The notes under the pieces: model-generated
The model's input: the letters and a program-made list of their open reading frames with translations, nothing else
The model's database searches: none
What the model was told of the DNA's origin: nothing
Translations under genes and position numbers: made by a program
Assembly: GCA_964426135.1 (NCBI GenBank)
Contig: CAYRPN010000067.1
Span: forward strand, 1 to 29,648
DNA: 29,648 bases
Reading direction: 5' to 3'
DNA from: CAYRPN01 sp964426135
GTDB lineage: Bacteria; Planctomycetota; Phycisphaerae; Phycisphaerales; Phycisphaeraceae
Shown: in pieces, positions 16,295 to 23,048 of the stretch
Numbering within the stretch: position 1 is the first letter of the stretch
Layout of the letters: every line of letters starts with the position of its first letter

Positions 16295-16906
16295 TCAGCG
16301 CTTCTTGTGCAGCGGCCAGTTGTCGTAGGGCGTGACGAAACTCCAGGTTTGCACGGGCAGTCCCTCTTTCGTGGGATTGCGTTCGATGTAGGTGATGCGG
16401 GGCCAGACCTCGGCGGGGGTGTAGAGCAGCACGTTGTAGGGGCGGGCGGAGATCACGGGGTGGGAGGGGGCGATTTCGTTGGGAAAGCAGAGGCGCAAGC
16501 GTTGACGGATTCCCTCCGCGAAGTGGTTCCACATGACCTGGGCTTTGTCGCGGTGGGTGCGGATGACGAGGTGGGCGTGGTTGCCGCAGATGGCGCAGGC
16601 GTAGCAGGTGTAGTTGCGGTCGCTGATGACGGCAGCGCTCGCGGCGGCAACCTGGGCGCGCTTGGCGTCGTCGAGCCAGAAGACGGGGAAGTTGAGCAGA
16701 TCCTGGTGCTGGGCGTGGAAGGCTTTGAGTTCGGCTTTGGTGGGTTGGTGTCCGTCGGGCTTGCGGCCGAAGTGGATGGGGCCCAGTGGGGCGAATTTGA
16801 GGTCCTTGAAATCGACGGATTCGCTGCCGCGAGGATCGTTGACCGCCCAATGTCCGTAGAGGGTGAGGATAAGGTGGGCGGCGATGACGGTGCGCGGAGG
16901 TTGCAT
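16295..16906 (-). CDS. RAYT-like Y1 (HUH) transposase, IS200/TnpA-REP relative
   Basis: 203 residues, starting at ATG 16906 with GGGAG six bases upstream. The HUH metal-binding pair is H110-A-H112 in CGNHAHLVIR, and the candidate nucleophile is Tyr173 in TYIERNPTKEGLP. This matches the YIxxNPxxxG motif that carries Tyr115 of E. coli TnpA-REP. The N-terminal LILTLYGHWAVNDPRGS and PIHFGRKP segments are features I recall from a planctomycete-wide subgroup often annotated as hypothetical or transposase. Such enzymes cut and join single-stranded REP DNA and are single-copy domesticated genes, not insertion sequences. No IS ends flank it, but a large hairpin lies just upstream at 16948-17022 and REP-like pairs are abundant across the window. 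Confidence 0.8.
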   Translation of the reverse strand: MQPPRTVIAAHLILTLYGHWAVNDPRGSESVDFKDLKFAPLGPIHFGRKPDGHQPTKAELKAFHAQHQDLLNFPVFWLDDAKRAQVAAASAAVISDRNYTCYACAICGNHAHLVIRTHRDKAQVMWNHFAEGIRQRLRLCFPNEIAPSHPVISARPYNVLLYTPAEVWPRITYIERNPTKEGLPVQTWSFVTPYDNWPLHKKR

Positions 16907-16947
16907 GCGGAACTCCCGGTGGAGGGAGGATGCGGAGGATGCAGAGG

Positions 16948-17022
16948 ATGCAGAGGCGCAAGCGTTGCTGCGGGCGCTGGTGTTGCTGCGGGCGCTGGCG
17001 GATCACGCTTGCGCCTCTGCAT
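16948..17022. repeat. Large hairpin with internal direct repeat, upstream of the RAYT gene
   Basis: Perfect 18-bp arms (16948-16965 and 17005-17022, core GAGGCGCAAGCG / CGCTTGCGCCTC) enclose two copies of a 17-bp unit, GTTGCTGCGGGCGCTGG (16964-16980 and 16982-16998). The 18-base sequence at 16950-16967 is also found inside the RAYT coding region at 16487-16504. Short GGATGCAGA repeats precede it (16927-16950). Confidence 0.75.
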
Positions 17023-17081
17023 TCAGGATACCGCAAGTTCCCGCCATTGGCGCACGCAAATCAGTCGATGCAAAATCGGCG

Positions 17082-17702
17082 ACCGGGTAGCCGGAGGAGG
17101 TTGCCCTCCCCCAGCCCCCCACACCACCGTACGTACGGTTCCGCATACGGCGGTTCGTCAGCAGCGCGCAAGCCGCTGATGCTCATCCAGCAGGCTCGGC
17201 AGGCCCCCACTCGTTCCATGAGCATCCACGTCTCGTCCTCGGCATGACCGGTCTGTGCCGCGCACGCTTGACGCGCCAAGCCCGCGCTCTCGACGGTGCC
17301 GCCGTCGGCTCCGCGGGGTGGCCCGGGCATCTGAGCCCTTTTGTCTGCGTCTGATTCGTGCACCAACTGCCGCATGTACGCACGGTCGATCCGGATGACA
17401 GCGGGCCATTAGCCGCCGGCTCCGCCGGGGGTGGGGCGATGGTGGCGGGCGATTTGCGGTCGATGATCATCGAAGCGCGGATGCTGCCGTGCGGTTCTTG
17501 CGCGATTGATCTCTATCGCGCTCCTCCCCCGGCGGAGCCGGGGGCTAACGGCGCAACGCAGCGGCTTATCCGAAACTCAGGTTGACAGTTTCGATCAGAC
17601 GACGCCTCGCGGCGACGCCCTTGCTGTTCGGCCAGGAGTTCCTGTCATCGAGGCTTCCAAGGGACTTGCACCCTCAAGTCAGCGTGCCATGCCCGGCACA
17701 AC
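17082..17702 (-). ncRNA. Group IIC self-splicing intron, maturase-less
   Basis: Reading the minus strand, the 5' end is GTGCCGGGCATGGCACGC, then GAGGGTGCAAGTCCC and CAAGGGCGTC...GGCGTCGTCTGA, the order seen at the start of class C introns such as the Oceanobacillus iheyensis one. The 3' part has a domain V of ACCGCCGTA-TGCGGAACCG-TACGTACGGTGGT (17118-17155, with the CGC triad of class C). A domain VI GGGGGAGG-GCAA-CCTCCTCC hairpin and a CTACCCGGT end near 17082 follow. Domain IV is reduced to a stem GATGCTCAT/ATGAGCATC with about 31 nt in its loop, leaving no room for a maturase. The total is about 620 nt. It begins about 7 nt after a terminator hairpin (17709-17731), the known class C target. 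The exact 5' base (17699-17702) is uncertain. Confidence 0.85.
17409..17548. repeat. REP-like inverted pair nested in the group IIC intron
   Basis: The units at 17409-17431 (TTAGCCGCCGGCTCCGCC plus a G-run) and 17526-17548 are reverse complements with one mismatch over 23 bp, and each contains a CCGGC-TCC-GCCGG hairpin. They are 94 bp apart, inside what should be domain I/II sequence of the intron. Confidence 0.8.
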
Positions 17703-17708
17703 AAAGAG

Positions 17709-17731
17709 AAACCCCGGTCGAACCGGGGTTT
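17709..17731 (-). terminator. Terminator-type hairpin used as the intron target
   Basis: A 10-bp stem, AAACCCCGGT / ACCGGGGTTT with a 3-nt loop, is followed on the minus strand by TTTCTCTTTGT. It may have terminated transcription from the minus-strand gene at 18031-18267. On the plus strand it is followed by TTTTCGTC, so it could work in both directions. Confidence 0.7.
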
Positions 17732-17732
17732 T

Positions 17733-18030
17733 CGTCACAGCCGCGCATACCCTGCCCAGGTGCGCGACCATAGGAGGTGCAGGTTTCAAGCCGAGTCTTC
17801 GCGGCACGGCTCCTCTGAGCCGCGCACGAAGGAAGCGGGTTCGGCGGTTCGTCTGAGCCGCGCACGAAGGAAGCGGGTCATGTGGGACGACTTTCCAAGT
17901 CGTCCGCACTGCTTGCCCCACGCCCGTTCACGCGTCTCCGCCAGCCCCATCAGTTCGGACGACTTGGAAAGTCGTCCCACATCGTGTGCCGCGCGTTCCT
18001 TCGTGCGTGGCGCGTGGCACACGCTTGCGA
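17733..18030. repeat. Repeat-rich gene-free stretch
   Basis: A 27-bp direct repeat (TCTGAGCCGCGCACGAAGG, then AAGCGGGT) lies at 17814-17840 and 17852-17878. A 26-bp inverted pair lies at 17881-17906 and 17956-17981; each arm is the hairpin GGACGACTT-TCC-AAGTCGTCC or its reverse. CGCACGAAGGAA recurs inverted near 17995-18006. No gene is supported. Confidence 0.7.
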
Positions 18031-18267
18031 TCAGTTCATGCGTTCCCGCGCGGCTTCCTCAATCTCAAACTGCTGCCGGCTGCGGTGGAGCAGTTCATCG
18101 ATCGAGATGCCCTTGCGCTTGCAGATGTGCATGACATCGGCGGCGACATCGGTCATCACGTCCTCGATCGGATCGCCGTCGCGAGCCTCGGCCAGCCAGC
18201 CGTAGTGACGCGAACGGATCACCTGTTCCACTTTGCGGGTCCAGTTGTTGCGGGTGTTGTGGTGCAT
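18031..18267 (-). CDS. Small conserved-looking protein of unknown function
   Basis: 78 residues from ATG 18265-18267 (AGAGGA eight bases upstream). Earlier in-frame codons are only the simple repeat encoding NSELRTQ-like text, so they are excluded. The sequence is amphipathic and charged: WTRKVEQVIRSRHYGWLAEA, then EDVMTDVAADVMHICKRKGI and SIDELLHRSRQQFEIEEAAR. The DVxxDVMHICKxxGI pattern resembles a small planctomycete family without assigned function that I recall only vaguely. It is cytoplasmic, with no signal or membrane segment. Confidence 0.65.
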   Translation of the reverse strand: MHHNTRNNWTRKVEQVIRSRHYGWLAEARDGDPIEDVMTDVAADVMHICKRKGISIDELLHRSRQQFEIEEAARERMN

Positions 18268-18282
18268 GGGGAAGTCCTCTGT

Positions 18283-18517
18283 GTCTTGAATCCTGAGTTC
18301 TGAGTTCTGAGTGTTGAGTCCTGAGTTCTGCGTTATGAGTTCTGGATGTTGAGTCCTGAGTTCTGAGTCCACAGTTGTCCGGCCCTCACCCCAACCCTCT
18401 CCCGGAGGGAGAGGGGGCCGGAGTGGCTTCTGTCTCCTGTCTCCTCTCTCCTGTCTCCTGTCTCCTCTCTCCTCTCTCCTGTCTCCTCTCTCCTGTCCCC
18501 TGTCCTCTGTCTCCTGT
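18283..18517. repeat. Two simple-repeat tracts flanking a dispersed hairpin
   Basis: 18283-18366 is made of TGAGTTC/TGAGTCC units (for example GAGTTCTGAGTTCTGAGTG). 18383-18415 is the widespread CCCTCACCCCAACCCTCTCC element with a GGGAGAGGG arm, whose inverted copy is at 20663-20695. 18423-18517 is a run of CTCCTGTCTC and CTCCTCTCTC units. Together they separate the 78-residue gene from the cytochrome gene. Confidence 0.8.
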
Positions 18518-18519
18518 AC

Positions 18520-19602
18520 TCACGGCCATCTCGCGCCATCTGCGATCCATTGCCGGACGATGCCGATTTCCTCAGCCGAGAGCGGGCCGCCTTTGGGCGG
18601 CATCATTTCGTCGCTGTATTTGCCCTTGCCTTCGATCACCTTCACCAGCAGGCTCTCGTCCGGCTTGCCCGCGACGATCGGTGATTCCTCGGATTCGCCG
18701 GCGGTGAAAGCGAGTTCTTTCGTGTCCAGGCGGTAACCGCCTTTCTTCTTGTTCTCGTCGTGGCACTTGGTGCAGTGCTGAGCGAAGATCGGCATCACCT
18801 GTTTGTGAAAATCGACGGACGCGCTCGAACCCGGCGTGGGGATCGTCGCTGCGACAGCTTTGGCGGGGTCGACCTCGGGTTTTGTCGGCTCAGTTGTCGA
18901 CGGCTTTTCAGGTTGAGTCGCTGAAGCGGGCACAACGGGGTCGGACGTGGGCTTGCTCTCGACGGCGGCTTCGTTGCGGTCGGCGATTTTTTCAATCTTC
19001 GCCAAAGGCTTCTCAGCAGGCGGATTCAGTTCGGTCTTCAACTGCTCCAGTGCGTCGGCGTAGTAGTCGACGCCGTGCGTCAGCTTGCCGCCATAGGAAC
19101 CGACCAGCCCGACGAGGGCCGCGCACGCCGCGATGCCCAGCCGGCTCATCCATCGCAGACCGGCGGGCGCGACGCCGGCGGCATCCATGCGGCGACGCGC
19201 GATCGTGGCGATCACAGCGGTGACCACCGCGCCAATGGCGACCGCCACACCCATCCAGCGGTGCCAGGCGAGGACGTCTTTGAGTGAACCATTGAAATCG
19301 CCGCCGGCATCGGCATTGGCCCAGCCGAGGACGGCGGCGACCACGGCCCCGATCGCTCCGATAACGAGGCAGGCGTAGCCCGCATCGCCGGGCACCTTCG
19401 CTTTGCGAAACACCCGCACGCCCTCGATCAGGGCCGCCACGACCAGTAGCGCGATGGGGAAGTGCGCCACCGCCGGGTGAAACACGCCGGAGAAACGCCA
19501 ATACGGGCCGGCCTCGGCTGCCATGAGCAATGTGGGCGACAAGACCACTGCAGATCCGCAGAGGACGAGGATGATCCGGTTTTTTCGTACTCGCTCGTTC
19601 AT
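18520..19602 (-). CDS. DUF2231-type membrane protein fused to a planctomycete cytochrome c domain
   Basis: 360 residues from ATG 19602 (weak GAGAAG site; GTG 19608 possible). A membrane part has about four helices (for example LVIGAIGAVVAAVLGW) and His residues in the DUF2231 pattern FHPAVAHFPIALL and LAWHRWMG. A Pro/Thr/Glu-rich linker follows at about residues 195-260. The C-terminal PSCyt1-like module reads VMPIFAQHCTKCHDENKKKG, with haem site CTKCH (about 277-281) and the usual late methionine-containing MMPPKGG. The family is found beside DUF1549/DUF1553 genes in planctomycetes; none is visible here. A role in periplasmic electron transfer is inferred. Confidence 0.85.
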   Translation of the reverse strand: MNERVRKNRIILVLCGSAVVLSPTLLMAAEAGPYWRFSGVFHPAVAHFPIALLVVAALIEGVRVFRKAKVPGDAGYACLVIGAIGAVVAAVLGWANADAGGDFNGSLKDVLAWHRWMGVAVAIGAVVTAVIATIARRRMDAAGVAPAGLRWMSRLGIAACAALVGLVGSYGGKLTHGVDYYADALEQLKTELNPPAEKPLAKIEKIADRNEAAVESKPTSDPVVPASATQPEKPSTTEPTKPEVDPAKAVAATIPTPGSSASVDFHKQVMPIFAQHCTKCHDENKKKGGYRLDTKELAFTAGESEESPIVAGKPDESLLVKVIEGKGKYSDEMMPPKGGPLSAEEIGIVRQWIADGARWP

Positions 19603-19954
19603 GTTCACTTCTCGCAGGGGGCAGGGAAGAAAGCCGCGAGGGCAGATTAAAAATACTAACTAACCTTTTGATCTACTAGCAGCGTATCGGCTGAATCGGG
19701 CGCTGTCAACGAAAATCGAACGCCTGAATAAGCGGGCGTTTTTCGCTCTTTAAAGGGCTGTCCTCATTGAATTAACGGCGATTCCGACTGATCTTGCGGC
19801 GGGCAGAGTCAGGACCGAATCTGGCATCGGGGCGAACCTGAGGATGCATGCGCGGATGCCCTTCACCGGTTGTGCGCGGCCCATCCCGGTCGCTTCCCCA
19901 GGCGGACCCGGGGGCGAATGGGTGGCAATCAACTGGAAGGCTAAACTCTGCGTC
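19603..19954. other. Gene-free divergent region
   Basis: An A+T-rich patch (19647-19680, TTAAAAATACTAACTAACC) is the likely promoter zone of the cytochrome gene. A small plus-strand hairpin, AACGCC/GGCGTT (19719-19740) followed by five T, looks like a weak terminator or attenuator. The start of the methyltransferase frame could be as early as 19844, but the family pattern begins near 19955. Confidence 0.4.
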
Positions 19955-20692
19955 ATGACCTGGCGCGCCCGCCGACTGCAGCCTGAAGTAATGGACCAAC
20001 CGGGCCTCGATCCGGCGGCGCACCGCCACGCACTGGCGGGCCTGGCCCGGCTCAATCGCTTGTCGCGCAGCAGCGCCCTGCTCTGGTCGCACGTTGCCGA
20101 GGAAGCGCGAACGCTCCGCCGGCCGCTGCGCGTGCTGGACCTGGCCAGCGGCGGCGGCGATGTGGCGATCGCCCTGGCGCGCCGCGCCGCTCGCGCGAAG
20201 ATCGATCTGGAGATTCACGGCCACGACATGAGCGAACTGGCCATCGATCTCGCCACCCAGCAGGCTCAGCGCGAAGGCTTCGATCGACTCTGTTTCACCG
20301 TGCGCGATGTCCTACGCCAGCCCGCGCCGCAGCGATACGACGTGGTCATGTCGTCGCTCTTCCTGCATCACCTGACCGAAGGCGACGCGCTGCTCCTGCT
20401 GCAACGCATGGCGGAAGCGACCGCCTCGCTGGTGCTGCTGAACGATCTGAGGCGGACCCGCTTCGGCAAACCGCTGATCTGGCTGGCGTCACGATTGGTG
20501 ACACGGTCGAAAGTGGTGCACGTGGATGGCCCGCTCTCGGCGCAGGCGGCGTTCACCGTGGGCGAACTGGCGGCGATGGCGCGGCAGGCGGGCCTGGCCG
20601 ACTGTACGATCACCGCTCACTTTCCGCAGCGAATGTTGCTGCGATGGAAACGGACTCCTGCCCCCTCTCCCTCCGGGAGAGGGCTGGGGTGA
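19955..20692 (+). CDS. Class I SAM-dependent methyltransferase (UbiE/MenG-like)
   Basis: 245 residues from ATG 19955. Methyltransferase motif I is VLDLASGGGDVAIALARRA. A motif II-like acidic turn is HGHDMSELAIDLA, and motif IV-like is YDVVMSSLFLHHL. The N-terminal RRLQPEVMDQPGLDPAAHRH resembles the opening of planctomycete methyltransferases that sit beside an FAD oxidoreductase, often with a type III polyketide synthase. No synthase gene is visible here. The next gene, an FAD oxidoreductase, is 137 bp downstream and probably acts in the same pathway. The last codons (TPAPSPSGRGLG and the TGA stop) are encoded by a dispersed repeat, so the native C-terminus has been replaced or extended. Confidence 0.85.
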   Translation: MTWRARRLQPEVMDQPGLDPAAHRHALAGLARLNRLSRSSALLWSHVAEEARTLRRPLRVLDLASGGGDVAIALARRAARAKIDLEIHGHDMSELAIDLATQQAQREGFDRLCFTVRDVLRQPAPQRYDVVMSSLFLHHLTEGDALLLLQRMAEATASLVLLNDLRRTRFGKPLIWLASRLVTRSKVVHVDGPLSAQAAFTVGELAAMARQAGLADCTITAHFPQRMLLRWKRTPAPSPSGRGLG

Positions 20693-20695
20693 GGG
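20663..20695. repeat. Dispersed CCCTCTCCCTCCGGGAGAGG element containing the methyltransferase stop
   Basis: This is an inverted copy of 18383-18415, with one difference over 33 bp. Its internal hairpin is CCCTCTCCC/GGGAGAGGG. The TGA stop of the methyltransferase (20690-20692) lies inside its GGGGTGAGGG end. Confidence 0.85.
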
Positions 20696-20751
20696 CCGAT
20701 CGACCTTGTGTTGACGTGCGCGCGAAAATACGAAAGCAAGGAGTGGCGTTC

Positions 20752-20800
20752 TGAATTTCTTAGGAAAGCAGGAAAAGAGGAAAGGAGGAAAAGACCCTGA
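20752..20800. repeat. Purine simple repeat
   Basis: GGAAAGCAGGAAAAGAGGAA followed by AGGAGGAAAAG, between the methyltransferase and the FAD oxidoreductase. It is the only simple-repeat tract in this pair of genes. Confidence 0.6.
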
Positions 20801-20829
20801 GAATCGAGCTTTCAGCCAGTAAGCCCGCC

Positions 20830-22032
20830 GTGACACCAACCGCCACAGCACATGTGAATCCAACGATCGACCTCGCCGATGCCGCTTCGCGGCAATGGGA
20901 CGCGATTGTGATCGGCGCCGGTCCCGCCGGCGCGATGGCGGCGCATCAGTTGGCGAAGCGCGGTCGACAGACGCTCTTGATCGAGAGAAAGACCTTTCCT
21001 CGCTACAAGGTTTGCGGCGGCTGCCTGAACCGCCGGGCGATGAATGCGCTGGACGAAGCCGGGCTGGGCGGGGTGCTTCGCGAATGCCCCGCGGCGCCGC
21101 TGGAGCGCATCGTGCTGGCGCAAGGCCGGGGCCGGGCAAAGGTCGCATTGACCGGCGGCGTGGCGGTGGCGCGGGACGCGTTCGACGCCGCGATGGTCCG
21201 CGCGGCGGTCAATGCCGGCGCGCACTTTTTGCCGGGCGTTTCAGCGCGAGTCAAAGCGGTGGATGAGCAAGCGAGCAATGCGCCATCTTCCTCGCATCGC
21301 ATCGTCGAACTACGCGGGGGCAGCGGCGCCTTGGCACACGAACTTTCCGCCGCGGTCGTTGTGCTTGCCTGCGGACTGGGCGGCGGCCGCGCCGGCGATG
21401 AAGGCACGGCAGGCGAGACCGTCGCCGCTGGCGGACGCATCGGCGTGGGAGCGATTGTCGATGGAGCGCCCAATGAGTTCGCCGCCGGCGCGATCTGGAT
21501 GGCGATCGGCAGGCACGGCTATGTCGGCGCTGCCCGGCTGGCGGACGGCAGGCTGAATGTCGCCGCCGCGATCGATCCGCGCTGGATGAACTCACAAGGT
21601 GGCGCGGCTGGTGCGATCTCGGCCTTGCTCCAACACTCGCACCTTCCCGTCCCGGCGAACCTCGGACAGATCGATTGGCAGGGCACGCCGCTGCTCACGC
21701 GGCAGGCGTCGCAGGTCGCCGGCTGGCGGGTGCTGCTAGCCGGCGATGCGGCTGGATACGTCGAGCCGTTCACCGGTGAAGGCATGGCGTGGGCCTTGAG
21801 CGCCGCGAGCGCGGCGGCGGCGATTGCCGATGCGGGCATCGACGCGTGGTCGAGCGAGTTGGAGACACGATGGCAGAAGACGCATCGCACGCTGGTCACC
21901 GACCAGCAACGACATTGTCGCCGGCTGGCGGCGTGGCTGCGCTGGCCCGTGGCGGTGAGGCTGGGCATCGCAGCGGTGGCGGCGGTGCCGGCGATCGGGC
22001 GAGCGGTGGAGCGGAGATTGGCCCTGGCTTGA
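20830..22032 (+). CDS. FAD-dependent oxidoreductase, geranylgeranyl-reductase family
   Basis: 400 residues from GTG 20830 (start uncertain, no strong ribosome site). The Rossmann FAD motif is AIVIGAGPAGAMAAHQLAKRG, residues 25-45. KVCGGCLNRRAMNAL carries the family CxGC pair. The second FAD motif GWRVLLAGDAAGYVEPFTGEGM is about residues 298-319. The family reduces isoprenoid double bonds or hydroxylates aromatic rings. With the methyltransferase upstream, a small-molecule tailoring pair (lipid, quinone or polyketide) is likely; the substrate is unknown. The TGA stop adjoins the 23-bp dispersed repeat at 22032-22054. Confidence 0.85.
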   Translation: MTPTATAHVNPTIDLADAASRQWDAIVIGAGPAGAMAAHQLAKRGRQTLLIERKTFPRYKVCGGCLNRRAMNALDEAGLGGVLRECPAAPLERIVLAQGRGRAKVALTGGVAVARDAFDAAMVRAAVNAGAHFLPGVSARVKAVDEQASNAPSSSHRIVELRGGSGALAHELSAAVVVLACGLGGGRAGDEGTAGETVAAGGRIGVGAIVDGAPNEFAAGAIWMAIGRHGYVGAARLADGRLNVAAAIDPRWMNSQGGAAGAISALLQHSHLPVPANLGQIDWQGTPLLTRQASQVAGWRVLLAGDAAGYVEPFTGEGMAWALSAASAAAAIADAGIDAWSSELETRWQKTHRTLVTDQQRHCRRLAAWLRWPVAVRLGIAAVAAVPAIGRAVERRLALA

Positions 22033-22236
22033 TACGGATTCCGCTTGAATCGCGAGCTTCTGGTGCCATGGGTAAGCGAAGGCTCGGTGCAGCTTACCCG
22101 TGTCCGTTGGCCTGCTTGTCATTCGCACGGGTAAGCTCTGCGGACTCCGCTTACCCGTGGCACGCGCGGAGCGAGCTTCGCCCTCACTTCTCACACACTC
22201 TCTCTGACGCATCCGCTCGCTGACGCTTCGCGGCTC
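22032..22236. repeat. Cluster of three dispersed repeats after the FAD oxidoreductase
   Basis: 22032-22054 is a second copy of the repeat at 16240-16262 (ATACGGATTCC...GAATCGCG). 22070-22158 contains two hairpins with arms GGGTAAGC/GCTTACCC and ACGGGTAAGC/GCTTACCCGT. 22212-22236 is the third copy of the 25-bp repeat seen at 2572 and 2885. Confidence 0.75.
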
Positions 22237-22287
22237 CGACCAGGCGAGGCGGACCGCGAGGCTTCGCCCGGTGGATCGTCGGCTTCT

Positions 22288-22974
22288 TCACACTCCCACG
22301 ACGGACGACAGGCTCGTGATGCCCAATGGTTCACAAGAGAAAAACGGCTCGGCGCAGGCGACGCCGATGCGACTGCCCATGTAGCCGTTGAACTGGCGCA
22401 CCCATTCCACCACGCGGCGATTCTGCGGCGGCGTGATGAACTGCGACTCGTAGGCGAGGATCGCCTTCTCCTTCGTTTCCATCTGCTCGGTGATGTCGAT
22501 GCAGAAACTCGGCTGGGCGACGTGCCTCAGGTGCGTCGCGTAGTAGTAGAAAAGCCAGCGCGGGTAGATGGGCTCGCCGGGGATGTCGGTCTTGGTCAGC
22601 TTGGCGTCGAAGCGAGCGTCCTCGACGATGCGCGTGACAGCCACGTGATCGGGGTGGGCATCTTCGAAATAGGGGCAGAACACGATCGACGCCTGGTGTT
22701 CACGGATGACGGCTGCGACGGCGTGCCGCGCGGCCAGCGTGTGCTGCACCTGGCGGTTGGGCAGGCCGATCTGGCGGCGCTTGACGCCGAGGATCGCGGC
22801 AGCGGCGGCGGATTCTTTCTCGCGCTGTTGCGGCGAGCCGTGCGGCGTGGGCTCGCCGTTGGTCATGTCGAGCAAGAGCACGTGATGGCCCTGCTGCACC
22901 AGTCGGGCGATGGTGCCGCCCATGCCCAGTTCCTGATCATCCGGGTGCGGCCCCACAACGAGAATATTGGCCAT
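22288..22974 (-). CDS. LmbE/PIG-L family N-acetylglucosaminyl deacetylase (BshB1-like)
   Basis: 228 residues from ATG 22974, with AGGAG seven bases upstream. The zinc site is complete: PHPDDQELGMGGT (H10, D12, D13) and AHPDHVAVTRI (H107, D109, H110). The LGMGGTIARL and NGEPTPHGSPQQREKES segments resemble BshB1, which deacetylates GlcNAc-malate in bacillithiol synthesis. Since the five upstream genes look like an exopolysaccharide locus and no bshC is present, deacetylation of a sugar precursor or polymer is an equal possibility, so I leave the symbol empty. It is the last gene of the minus-strand run, 74 bp after the glycosyltransferase. Confidence 0.88.
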   Translation of the reverse strand: MANILVVGPHPDDQELGMGGTIARLVQQGHHVLLLDMTNGEPTPHGSPQQREKESAAAAAILGVKRRQIGLPNRQVQHTLAARHAVAAVIREHQASIVFCPYFEDAHPDHVAVTRIVEDARFDAKLTKTDIPGEPIYPRWLFYYYATHLRHVAQPSFCIDITEQMETKEKAILAYESQFITPPQNRRVVEWVRQFNGYMGSRIGVACAEPFFSCEPLGITSLSSVVGV

Positions 22975-23048
22975 GGCGTGACTCCTGCGCACACTGTAGC
23001 CGGGGCGCTCGCCCACGCGAATGCGCAGGCGATCCGGCCCTGGTCGGT

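Noticed and set aside
16119..17036. 305-residue minus-strand open frame over the RAYT gene
   Set aside because: It reads another frame of the RAYT gene and nearby repeats; the HUH and YIxxNP motifs are in the 16295-16906 frame.
17061..17375. Small protein reading through the intron 3' end
   Set aside because: The frame overlies domains III-VI of the group IIC intron; its apparent conservation is that of the RNA.
18283..18517. CRISPR array
   Set aside because: Units are imperfect, 5-12 bp long and contiguous, with no spacers.
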